A DNA stretch of 64,000 bases from an uncultured Gemmatimonadota bacterium (GTDB lineage Bacteria; Gemmatimonadota; Gemmatimonadetes; Gemmatimonadales; Gemmatimonadaceae). The stretch lies in NCBI GenBank assembly GCA_902826615.1, contig CADEFN010000002.1:434001-498000 (forward strand), given 5' to 3'. Below are positions 54,677-62,169 of this stretch, piece after piece. The notes below the pieces were generated by a model that was not told where the DNA came from, ran no database searches, and saw nothing but the letters and a program-made list of their open reading frames with translations. The position numbers and the translations under genes are program-made. How positions within the stretch are numbered: position 1 is the first letter of the stretch; each line of letters starts with the position of its first letter.

Positions 54677-55296
54677 GTACGCCCCCCCTTGTTGCAGTGT
54701 ATGCCGACGAATCGTGCCTCGGGAACGGCAAGGAAGGGGAAAACCCCGGGGGAGCGGGCGTTCTCGTGGAGTATCTGCACAAGGGTGAGCTGGTGCGGCG
54801 TGCCCTCTGGGTAGCCGAGCCGGCGACCACCAACAACCGGATGGCGCTCCGTTCGGTGATCGAGGCGCTGACGGCCCTCTCAGCCAAGGGCCATCGCTTT
54901 CGCGTGGTATTCACCACCGACAGCCGCTACATCGTGGACGGCATGACGAGCTGGGTGCATGACTGGGCTCGACGTGGCTGGAAGCGGAAGGCGGGGGCGA
55001 TCGAGAACCTGGACCTTTGGCTGGAGGCGGTTCGCGCAGCCCGGGGCCATGACGTCTCCTTTCGCTGGGTCAGGGGACACAATGGGCACGCCCAGAACGA
55101 GTTTGCCAACGACATCGCCGTGAAGGCGGCGGAAACGCAGCAGGGATCGGGGGGCCTTGTTGAGGCCGGTTTTGACGAGTGGCTCGCCGGAAAAACCGCC
55201 AAATCGCCTCATCGGCTCGAGCCATTCCCCGATCCGGGCACCCTCCCCAAGGCCACCTCGTTACCCCCTGCCCCCAGCGCCGTCAATCTCCCGTAG
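54673..55296 (+). CDS. Ribonuclease HI-like protein with an altered active site
   Basis: A 207-residue RNase H-fold protein. Three of the four catalytic carboxylates are recognisable: Asp12 in YADESCLGN, Asp83 in FTTDSRYIVDG, and Asp147 in NEFANDIAVKAA; the GHNGH segment with a histidine also fits. The second position, normally Glu in TNNRMELxA, reads TNNRMALRS, so it is Ala58 (codon GCG, 54844-54846). A Glu six residues later (Glu64) might or might not compensate. The C-terminal 50 residues (from about 160) are an extra tail. RNase H removes RNA from RNA/DNA hybrids; this one may be impaired or altered. It overlaps the previous gene by four bases. Confidence 0.75.
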   Translation: MSTPPLVAVYADESCLGNGKEGENPGGAGVLVEYLHKGELVRRALWVAEPATTNNRMALRSVIEALTALSAKGHRFRVVFTTDSRYIVDGMTSWVHDWARRGWKRKAGAIENLDLWLEAVRAARGHDVSFRWVRGHNGHAQNEFANDIAVKAAETQQGSGGLVEAGFDEWLAGKTAKSPHRLEPFPDPGTLPKATSLPPAPSAVNLP

Positions 55297-55313
55297 ATCT
55301 TCAACGAGGCACC

Positions 55314-55496
55314 ATGAAGAAGGGATTGCTGCTGCTGATGCTGGGGGTGGCGGCGGGATATCAGGTTGGCTGGACGGACGCGCAGAAGAATTCCGAATCG
55401 GTGGTCGAGCGGGTGATCGCCAAGGTGCGTGGTTCCGATCCCGACCGGTATCGCAACGACGTGGATGCCCAGTTTGACCGTCTGGAGAAGCGCTAA
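55314..55496 (+). CDS. Small membrane-anchored protein
   Basis: A 60-residue protein: MKKGLLLLMLGVAAGYQVGW, a single N-terminal membrane helix, then a short charged tail (RDPDRYRNDVDAQFDRLEKR-type). GAGG seven bases upstream supports the ATG at 55314. It lies 17 bases after the RNase H stop and one base before the zinc-ribbon gene. Function unknown. Confidence 0.6.
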   Translation: MKKGLLLLMLGVAAGYQVGWTDAQKNSESVVERVIAKVRGSDPDRYRNDVDAQFDRLEKR

Positions 55497-55497
55497 C

Positions 55498-56298
55498 ATG
55501 CGTTACGACGCCAGCTTTACCGAGCTGCTGCAGCAACAGCAGGGCACCGGGGTGATGGACGACTGCGAACGGTTGTACCGGCGCCTCGTGCATCAGGTGC
55601 GCACCAATGCCCCCGAACTCCTCGCGCGCTCGTTCGAGGTGTCGCGCATCTACCAGCAGCTCGTACCGTATCGCACCATGCGGTCGACGTTAGGCATGCA
55701 GACCAACGACGACTACGAACTGGCGCTCTGTCAGCTGCTGAGCGGGTCCCGCGGGCTCCTCACGGGTGAGCGGGAGATGCAGGAGGCGCTGCGGCATGAA
55801 CTCGATTCTCCCAATCCTGACTTGTCCGTGTATCGGGCCTGGGCGACAGCCAGCGTGGCCTTTACGCCAGAGCCGCTGAGGGACGCCATGCTGCGGCCGA
55901 CCCCGGAACGCACTGACGCCATCGAGGACCATGGCCGGCACTCGCCGGTGCAGCAGATGGTGATTGCGGCGCGTCCAACCCTCGAACTCCTCTCACCCGA
56001 AGAAGCCGCCGCCGCGCTCCCCGAGGCCGTGACGGCCAAGGCCGAATCGCCGGCTGTCTCCGCTCTTGAACCCCTTCCTGCGCCTCAAGCTGATATGCCG
56101 GCGATTCGTCCCGCTCCCGTGAAGGTCAACCTCGGTGATTCCTGCCGATATTGCGCGAACAGCCTTCCCGAAGGGCGAAGTGTGGTGTTCTGCCCCGGCT
56201 GCGGCCACAACCTGACCGTGAAGCACTGCGCGGCGTGCAGCACCGAGCTCGAGGTGGGGTGGAAGTTCTGTATCACGTGCGGGCGGGAGAACCAGTAG
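55498..56298 (+). CDS. Zinc-ribbon protein with helical N-terminal domain
   Basis: A 266-residue protein. The N-terminal 170 residues are helical (RYDASFTELLQQQQGTGVMD..., with LYRRLVHQVRTNAPELLARSFEVSRI), then a Pro/Ala-rich linker, and the C-terminal 60 residues carry two zinc-ribbon modules: CRYCANSLPEGRSVVFCPGCG and CAACSTELEVGWKFCITCG. Double zinc ribbons of this kind are common in bacterial proteins that bind other proteins or nucleic acids. It is the last gene of the operon that starts with the GHMP kinase. Role unknown. Confidence 0.7.
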   Translation: MRYDASFTELLQQQQGTGVMDDCERLYRRLVHQVRTNAPELLARSFEVSRIYQQLVPYRTMRSTLGMQTNDDYELALCQLLSGSRGLLTGEREMQEALRHELDSPNPDLSVYRAWATASVAFTPEPLRDAMLRPTPERTDAIEDHGRHSPVQQMVIAARPTLELLSPEEAAAALPEAVTAKAESPAVSALEPLPAPQADMPAIRPAPVKVNLGDSCRYCANSLPEGRSVVFCPGCGHNLTVKHCAACSTELEVGWKFCITCGRENQ

Positions 56299-56377
56299 GG
56301 CACGGGCCTCACGGCGCGGGGTAGGATGCCAGCCAGAGTGCTGACACTTCCCTCCCCGAACGACCGTAGTCGAACCC

Positions 56378-57541
56378 ATGAACGCCGCACGTCTGCGAAC
56401 CACACGCCCTCGCCTCCTGGCGGGGGCACTGTCGTTAGGCGTGCTGCTCGGCGCCGCCTGCCGACCCGCTACCGTGGTGGTCACCAGTGTCCCGTCCACT
56501 GCCACGGCACCAGCCGCGTCCGCGACCACGGGTGATCCAGGCTCCCGGACCACCGCGGCCGCCAGTGGCTGGCGGATTACCGCGCGCGAGGACGTGGATC
56601 TCTGGCTGCACGGCTTTGCCATGCTCCAGAACGATTCGTCACTCGTGCCGACCTTTCGGCTGGGATACCGGCAGGAACTATCGGCAGCGCGGCGCGCGGC
56701 GGGCGCCACCTCGCTGCTCGACGGCAACGCCATGGTTCTCTCGCGGCGTATCGCCCAGAATCCGGCGCTGGCGTCATCGCATTTTCTCGCACTCTACTTC
56801 GCGTCGTGGGACGACCTGCGTCGCGGGGTGCAGCGATTTCTTCGTGACAATGGCGATGTCCGGGCCGCGACATCGGATGAAACGCTGCGGATGTACGCCA
56901 CCCTGCGGACCTATTTCCCCTCGGCAGCCGACCGCGACTGGCTCCGGCTCTTTGTGGAATCACTGGACGATGAGCGACGGGTCTTTTTCACCAGCTGGTG
57001 GCGTCGCGATCAGGCGACGCGTGCGGGGACCCGCTCGCAGATCGAAACGCTCTGGACCACTCGTCAGGCTGCGGCCTTCGCCCGCTTCATGCACGGCACC
57101 AATCAGCGGCAGGGCACCATCGTGTTGTCGCCCACGTTAGGCGGTGAAGGCCGGTCGATTGACGTCGGGCGGCGCGACAACTTCATCGCGGTGACCTTTC
57201 CGGCCGCAGGCGCCGAACCCGCGGAAGCGTTGTACGTCGTGGCGCACGAAGCCGTGGGTTCGGTGTCCAACGCGGTGGTGCGGGACAACACCTCACCGGC
57301 CGACGAGGCGTCGGGCGAGACGGGACGGCTCTTGACCCTTGCCGCCGTGCGCGGTGGTGCGCTGTTGCTCGAACGTGTCGCTCCCGAACTCGCCGATGGC
57401 TATCGCACGTATTACCTGCGCGGGGCGCGTCAGCCGATTTCGGCCGACGCCAAGGCCCAGTTCGAGCGCATCTTTGCACTCCCCCCGGCGCTGTACGCCG
57501 CACTGCAGAAGCAGGTAGACCTGGTGCTCAACGGTATCTGA
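56378..57541 (+). CDS. Predicted lipoprotein, unknown
   Basis: A 387-residue lipoprotein: Arg-rich start, hydrophobic stretch and lipobox LLGAACR (Cys at about 28), then a Thr/Ala-rich linker (about 30-65). The remainder is a helical domain with DLWLHGFAMLQNDSS, many Arg/Asp residues and ALYVVAHEAVGSVSN, a 'HE' pair that might bind metal but lacks a clear protease signature (no HExxH). No family recognised. It precedes a membrane protein by ten bases, which suggests a shared transcript. Confidence 0.65.
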   Translation: MNAARLRTTRPRLLAGALSLGVLLGAACRPATVVVTSVPSTATAPAASATTGDPGSRTTAAASGWRITAREDVDLWLHGFAMLQNDSSLVPTFRLGYRQELSAARRAAGATSLLDGNAMVLSRRIAQNPALASSHFLALYFASWDDLRRGVQRFLRDNGDVRAATSDETLRMYATLRTYFPSAADRDWLRLFVESLDDERRVFFTSWWRRDQATRAGTRSQIETLWTTRQAAAFARFMHGTNQRQGTIVLSPTLGGEGRSIDVGRRDNFIAVTFPAAGAEPAEALYVVAHEAVGSVSNAVVRDNTSPADEASGETGRLLTLAAVRGGALLLERVAPELADGYRTYYLRGARQPISADAKAQFERIFALPPALYAALQKQVDLVLNGI

Positions 57542-57551
57542 TATTTCCCCC

Positions 57552-58403
57552 ATGGCCGACGACACGCGCGACTCCTCTCGCACCTCCACCGCACTCACCC
57601 CCGGCGCCCTCGACCGGGGCGCGCTGGAACGCGTGCTGGCTCGCGCCGCCGAGCTCAATGCTGGGGTGCTGGAGCCCTCCGAGGGGATGTCGGAGACTCA
57701 GCTGGTCGAGCTCGGGAAAGAGGTGGGGATCAGCGCCGAGCACATTCGTCAGGCGCTGGCCGAGGAGCGAACCCGTGTCACACTCCCCGAAGCCGCCGGC
57801 TTCATGGGCATGTTGTACGGGGGCACGTCGGCGCAGGCCTCGCGCATCGTGCAGGGCACACCAGCCACTGTGCTGGCCCAGCTCGATCAGTGGATGCAGC
57901 GCGAGGAAATGTTGCGCCCCAAACGACGTTTTGCCGATCGGCTGACCTGGGAAGGACGCCGGGACTTTGTGGGCTCGCTTCAGGTGGGACTCAATTTTTC
58001 GGGACGTCCGTACGCGCTGAACGGCGCGTCTGATGTGGGGGCCACTGTGGTGGCGGTGGACGCGCAGCGCAGCCTGGTGCGGCTCGACGCAGACTTCGGT
58101 GACAGCCGACGCCGCACCGCCTGGTGGAGCGGAAGCTTTGGGGCGCTGGGCCTCGCAGGTGGCGGCGGACTGGTCGCGGTGGCGGCCTCGATACCCGGGG
58201 CTTCGGCCATGGTCGCCGGGCTCGTAGGTGGTGCGATCGGGCTGGCTGGCACGAGTGTGACCGTGATCGCGGGGCGGGTGCACGCCAAACGAGTGATCCG
58301 CGCCCAGCTGGCGCTGGAGCAGGTGCTTGACCGGCTGGAGCACAACGACATGCCCAAGCGGACCAACCCGCTCAACGAGATCCTGAACACGCTCACTCGC
58401 TGA
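57552..58403 (+). CDS. Membrane protein with two adjacent helices, unknown
   Basis: A 283-residue protein. The first 160 residues are soluble and charged (GALERVLARAAELNAGVLEPSEGMSETQLVELGKEVGIS, resembling a short helical 'FAS1-like regulator' start), then a pair of Gly/Ala-rich hydrophobic stretches (GSFGALGLAGGGGLVAVAAS, GASAMVAGLVGGAIGLAGTSVTVIAG; about 197-245) and a short charged tail. The arrangement resembles proteins that bring a regulatory domain to the membrane. Not recognised. Confidence 0.6.
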   Translation: MADDTRDSSRTSTALTPGALDRGALERVLARAAELNAGVLEPSEGMSETQLVELGKEVGISAEHIRQALAEERTRVTLPEAAGFMGMLYGGTSAQASRIVQGTPATVLAQLDQWMQREEMLRPKRRFADRLTWEGRRDFVGSLQVGLNFSGRPYALNGASDVGATVVAVDAQRSLVRLDADFGDSRRRTAWWSGSFGALGLAGGGGLVAVAASIPGASAMVAGLVGGAIGLAGTSVTVIAGRVHAKRVIRAQLALEQVLDRLEHNDMPKRTNPLNEILNTLTR

Positions 58404-58423
58404 GGCCGGTTCGTCCCACCACT

Positions 58424-58444
58424 CTCCCGGCCACGCGCCGGGAG
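58424..58444 (+). terminator. Hairpin between the membrane-protein gene and the dehydrogenase gene
   Basis: 8-bp arms CTCCCGGC/GCCGGGAG around five bases, followed by CCGCATTTTAGGG. A short T run follows, and the next gene starts 15 bases later. Confidence 0.55.
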
Positions 58445-58458
58445 CCGCATTTTAGGGC

Positions 58459-59346
58459 ATGACAGAGACACTCACGCTGGGCGTGGTCGGTGGCGGGCTC
58501 ATGGGAAGCGGCATTGCCCAGGTCGCGGCGGTGGCCGGTATCGACACCGTGGTGTGCGAAGTCGAGGCTGCCGCAGCCGATCGTGCTGGCGCCCTGATCG
58601 ACAAAACACTGGCCCGCGGTGTGGAACGCGGCAAATTATCTGAAGCAGATGCGCAGGCTGCTCGATCCCGCATTCGGGTGACGCATCATCTGGAGAAGCT
58701 CTCGGAGCGACACCTGATCATCGAAGCGGTCGTCGAATCGCTGGATGCCAAACGCGCGGTGTGGTCTGCCCTCGACCGGATTGCCGCGCCCGAGTGTGTC
58801 TTTGCGTCGAACACCTCCAGTCTGTCCATCGCCGACCAGGCGGCTGCCACCAGCCGCGGTGATCGCTTTGTGGGACTGCATTTCTTCAGTCCGGTGCCGG
58901 CCATGCCACTGGTGGAAGTGGTGCGCACCGTGACCACGAGTGATGCCACGATGACCGCCGCCCTCGCCTTTGTGGCGAAGATCGGCAAGCAGGCGATCGT
59001 GGCGCGTGACACACCGGGGTTTGTCGTGAACCTCCTCCTTGTCCCCTACATGCTCGATGCCATCAGGGCTTTCGAGTCCGGTGTGGCGTCGGTTCGCGAC
59101 ATCGACATGGGGATGCAGCTGGGAGCCGGGCATCCCACGGGGCCCCTGGCGTTGTGTGACTATGTCGGGCTCGACACGCTCGAACGGGTGGGTGGCGTGA
59201 TGTATGAGGCGTTCAAGGAGCGTCGTTATGCACCCCCACCCCTGCTCCACCGCATGGTGGTGAGTGGATGGCTGGGTCGCAAAAGCCGGCAGGGATTTTA
59301 TGACTACCGCGTGGACCCGCCGGTGCCGCGGGACTTCGCGGGGTAA
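58459..59346 (+). CDS. 3-hydroxyacyl-CoA dehydrogenase (3-hydroxybutyryl-CoA dehydrogenase type)
   Basis: A 295-residue NAD-dependent enzyme of fatty-acid or butanoate metabolism. The NAD site is LGVVGGGLMGSGIAQVAAVAG (about 6-26), the catalytic dyad includes His in VGLHFFSPVP and Glu in the LVEVVRT segment, Ser/Asn in SNTSSLSI and Asn in DTPGFVVNLLLVPYMLDAI, followed by the C-terminal helical domain GMQLGAGHPTGPLALCDYVGLDT. A short-chain substrate is likely from the size. No thiolase or enoyl-CoA hydratase is adjacent. Confidence 0.9.
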   Translation: MTETLTLGVVGGGLMGSGIAQVAAVAGIDTVVCEVEAAAADRAGALIDKTLARGVERGKLSEADAQAARSRIRVTHHLEKLSERHLIIEAVVESLDAKRAVWSALDRIAAPECVFASNTSSLSIADQAAATSRGDRFVGLHFFSPVPAMPLVEVVRTVTTSDATMTAALAFVAKIGKQAIVARDTPGFVVNLLLVPYMLDAIRAFESGVASVRDIDMGMQLGAGHPTGPLALCDYVGLDTLERVGGVMYEAFKERRYAPPPLLHRMVVSGWLGRKSRQGFYDYRVDPPVPRDFAG

Positions 59347-59353
59347 GCGGCCC

Positions 59354-60757
59354 ATGCGGCTGGCCTGCACCTCTCAGCTCCTTGTGGCCGGGTGTCTGGC
59401 TGCATGGCCCCTGCCTGCCCAGCACATCGGAGGGGTGGTGTACGACAGCCTGGCGCGCGCGCCTGTGGCTGGCGCCACGGTGCAAGTCGTGCCGGTGGAT
59501 GCCACGCTGCTGGCCGTTGCTCGCCGTACTGTGACCAGCGACGCCGCGGGGAACTTCACGACCGACGCACTTCCACCAGGACGCTACCTGGTGGGGTTTT
59601 TTCATGCCCGGCTCGACTCGTTAGGTCTGGATGCGCCAGTGCGCCGAGTGGAGCTGCGGCCGGGCGCCCCGCTGATGCTGGAACTGACGGTACCCTCTGC
59701 CACCTCCATCATCCGGCTCTGGTGTGGGGCCGGCTCCGTGCGCGACTCGACCGGAGTCATTCTTGGCCATGTGCGCGACGCCAGCACACGGGGCACCGTG
59801 AGCGACGGCGAACTCCATGCGCAGTGGAGCGCGATCACCCTCTCCGCTGGGGGGGCGAGGGCGTCGGTTCAGAGCTCGTCAGCGCGCACGTCACCGTTGG
59901 GGTGGTTTGGTGTGTGCGGAGTCCCCCGTGGTGGAGTGCTCGCACTGCGGGCCATGGCGGGCGCCGATTCGAGTCCGGTGCTGGAGATCGACGTCCCTGA
60001 TGACGGCGTGCTGCTGCACGACTTCTCCCTGCCGCGTGGCGCCGCTCGCACACCGCAGAGTGCCACGCTGGTACGCGGAGTGGTGCGCGACCCGACGGGG
60101 TCACCGCTGGCGGGCGCGCGTATCCGGCTCTCCGGCGCCGAGGACGAGGTGCGCGCCGACGCCCGGGGCGCGTTCCAGATTCCGGCCCGTGCCCTCGGCT
60201 CCCAGCTTATCGACGTGCGCATGATCGGGTTTGTGCCCATGCGTCGTGTGGTGGATGTCGAACCGGGAACGGGGACGGACGTGGACCTGACGATGAGCGA
60301 CTTTCCGATGGAGATCGATACGGTCCGGGTGCTCGCCCGCCGGCCGGCGCGACGCGAGGCCGAGGCAGGGTTTGAATCGCGCCGTCGGCTGGGGCACGGG
60401 GAGTTTCTGGACGCCGAAACCATCGAACGTCGCCGGCCCCTGGTGTTCTCGGACCTGTTGCGAGGCATGCCGGGTACCGAGATTCGTTCGGTGGACATGA
60501 TGACCAGGGTGGTGCAGATGCGCGCGTCTGACGGACGAGGGTCCTGTGTGCCGGTCATTATTGTCGACGGGGTACGGCTCAATCACGTGGAGATGAACAT
60601 CGACGACGCCATCCCGGCCGAAATGGTGCGTGCGATCGAGGTCTATCCGAGACGCATTCAGGCTCCCCCCGAGTTCCAGACCCCCGACTGCGGCAGTGTC
60701 GTGGTCTGGACCGGAGCGCGCGGATGGCTGGCGCGTCCACGACGGAGCAATCGTTAG
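59354..60757 (+). CDS. Barrel-less TonB-receptor-like protein 1 (regulatory domains plus plug)
   Basis: A 467-residue exported protein. Signal peptide (1-22); CarboxypepD-regulatory-like domain (about 25-105, with GGVVYDSLARAPVAGATVQVV); a middle beta domain (about 115-235) with LWCGAGSVRDS and FGVCGVPRGGVLAL cysteines; a second regulatory domain (about 238-325, RGVVRDPTGSPLAGARIRLSG); and a plug-like domain (about 335-467) with IDTVRVLARRPARREAEAGFE, FSDLLRGMPGTEI, CVPVIIVDGVRLN and PDCGSVVVWTG. A TonB receptor should have a barrel of several hundred residues after the plug; this one ends. First of three tandem paralogues. Confidence 0.75.
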   Translation: MRLACTSQLLVAGCLAAWPLPAQHIGGVVYDSLARAPVAGATVQVVPVDATLLAVARRTVTSDAAGNFTTDALPPGRYLVGFFHARLDSLGLDAPVRRVELRPGAPLMLELTVPSATSIIRLWCGAGSVRDSTGVILGHVRDASTRGTVSDGELHAQWSAITLSAGGARASVQSSSARTSPLGWFGVCGVPRGGVLALRAMAGADSSPVLEIDVPDDGVLLHDFSLPRGAARTPQSATLVRGVVRDPTGSPLAGARIRLSGAEDEVRADARGAFQIPARALGSQLIDVRMIGFVPMRRVVDVEPGTGTDVDLTMSDFPMEIDTVRVLARRPARREAEAGFESRRRLGHGEFLDAETIERRRPLVFSDLLRGMPGTEIRSVDMMTRVVQMRASDGRGSCVPVIIVDGVRLNHVEMNIDDAIPAEMVRAIEVYPRRIQAPPEFQTPDCGSVVVWTGARGWLARPRRSNR

Positions 60758-62169
60758 GCGTGCGCCGGCTCCTGCTCCTGCTCCTGCTCCTGCTCACCGG
60801 GCTGACGCGTAGCGCGTCGGCCCAGCCTGGCTCGCTGGTGACGGGGGTCGTCTTTGACAGCGTGGCCGGGCGCCCGCTGGCCGGGGCGGCTGTGCAGCTG
60901 CTTCTCGCCAGCAATCCGGCCGCACTCCAGCCGTTCAAGTCCGTTTATGCCGACGCCGAGGGACGGTACTACTTCGACACGGTGCCTCGCGGACGGTATG
61001 CGGTCGGCTTCCTGCATCCGCGAGTGGACTCCCTGCAGATCGAAACCCCGCTCGTGCCCGTCGCGGTTCCCGATTCGGGTTCCGTCGTGGCAATGCTGGG
61101 GATTCCAACGGCGGGCAGCATCATCAAGGCCTCGTGCAAGTCTACGGACGGCGAAACCGGGTTGCTGGTCGGCCGCGCACGCTCTGCCACCTCGCTCCTT
61201 CCGGCCGCAGGCGGGAGTGTGCGTGTGGAGTGGGAAAACTTCACGCTGAACAACCGCGCAGTGCAGCGACTCACGCGGGGGGCGACGGTCCGTACTGCTG
61301 AGGATGGTGCCTTTCAGCTGTGCGGGGTTCCGCGCGGCGGCCTGGTCCGCGTGCGCCTCACGCATGGACTGGAAGCGTCGGGTGTGGTGACCCTGATGGT
61401 GCCCGAACAGGGGTTGCTGCAGCGCGACCTCTTTGCGTCGGCTGAGCAGGACACATCGCTCACTCCCGTCACCACAACCCGGGGCGACTATCGTGGCGTG
61501 ATTCGCGGGCGCACGATGCATGGGGAAGGATTCCCTGTGCCACGCGTTCGTGTGCGCTTTGCCGATGGTGTGGCGGAGGCCACCAGCAATGACGAGGGCT
61601 ATTTCACCCTTCGGGGCGTGCCACTCGGCTCGGCCACGCTCGACCTGCGCGCCGTGGGATATCTCCCCGTCATCATGCCGGTGGATGTCCTGGGCGATGA
61701 GCCAGGTACTCCCAGCTACGTCATGCAGACTCGCGCGGAATATCTGGACACCGTGAAGGTGATCGCCAAGGACGTCCGGGATTTCAACACCGGGATTGCC
61801 GGGTTCGAACAACGCCGCATGCGTGGCATCGGTCACTACTTCAGCAAGGCGTCCATTGACAGCATTGCCCCGCAGGTGTTCACCGACATCCTGCGGCGCG
61901 TGACGGGGTTCACCCTGCTCCCATCGCGCAACGGCCCGAGACTCGTTATGCACGGTATGGGCTTGCAGATGTTCTGCGCTCCGGCGGTGTTTGTGAATGG
62001 CAGCCGCGCCTCCGAGCTGGATGGCACGGGACTCGACGCACTCGTGAACGTGCAGGATCTCGAGGCGGTGGAAGCCTACACACGGACAGGATCGATGCCC
62101 GCGCAGTTCCAGACGCTGGATGGCTGTGGTGCCCTGGCGATCTGGACCAAGGCCAAGCGGGGCACATGA
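60724..62169 (+). CDS. Barrel-less TonB-receptor-like protein 2
   Basis: A 481-residue paralogue with the same order: Leu-rich signal peptide encoded by a CTCCTG repeat (60769-60792), regulatory domain (about 40-115, TGVVFDSVAGRPLAGAAVQLL), middle domain with SIIKASCKSTDG and LCGVPRGGLVRV, second regulatory domain (about 255-340, RGRTMHGEGFPVPRVRVRF), and plug-like C terminus with EYLDTVKVIAKDVRDFNTG, FTDILRRVTGFTLLP, FCAPAVFVNGSRA and LDGCGALAIWT. The ATG at 60724 overlaps the preceding gene by 34 bases; a GTG at 60760 would remove 12 residues and is possible. Paired cysteines recur at equal places in all three copies. Confidence 0.75.
   Translation: MAGASTTEQSLGVRRLLLLLLLLLTGLTRSASAQPGSLVTGVVFDSVAGRPLAGAAVQLLLASNPAALQPFKSVYADAEGRYYFDTVPRGRYAVGFLHPRVDSLQIETPLVPVAVPDSGSVVAMLGIPTAGSIIKASCKSTDGETGLLVGRARSATSLLPAAGGSVRVEWENFTLNNRAVQRLTRGATVRTAEDGAFQLCGVPRGGLVRVRLTHGLEASGVVTLMVPEQGLLQRDLFASAEQDTSLTPVTTTRGDYRGVIRGRTMHGEGFPVPRVRVRFADGVAEATSNDEGYFTLRGVPLGSATLDLRAVGYLPVIMPVDVLGDEPGTPSYVMQTRAEYLDTVKVIAKDVRDFNTGIAGFEQRRMRGIGHYFSKASIDSIAPQVFTDILRRVTGFTLLPSRNGPRLVMHGMGLQMFCAPAVFVNGSRASELDGTGLDALVNVQDLEAVEAYTRTGSMPAQFQTLDGCGALAIWTKAKRGT
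60769..60792 (+). repeat. Hexanucleotide repeat in the signal peptide of receptor-like protein 2
   Basis: Four tandem CTCCTG units encode a run of leucines in the hydrophobic core of the signal peptide. Each unit adds two Leu residues without changing the frame, so copy-number changes would alter only the signal length. Confidence 0.75.
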
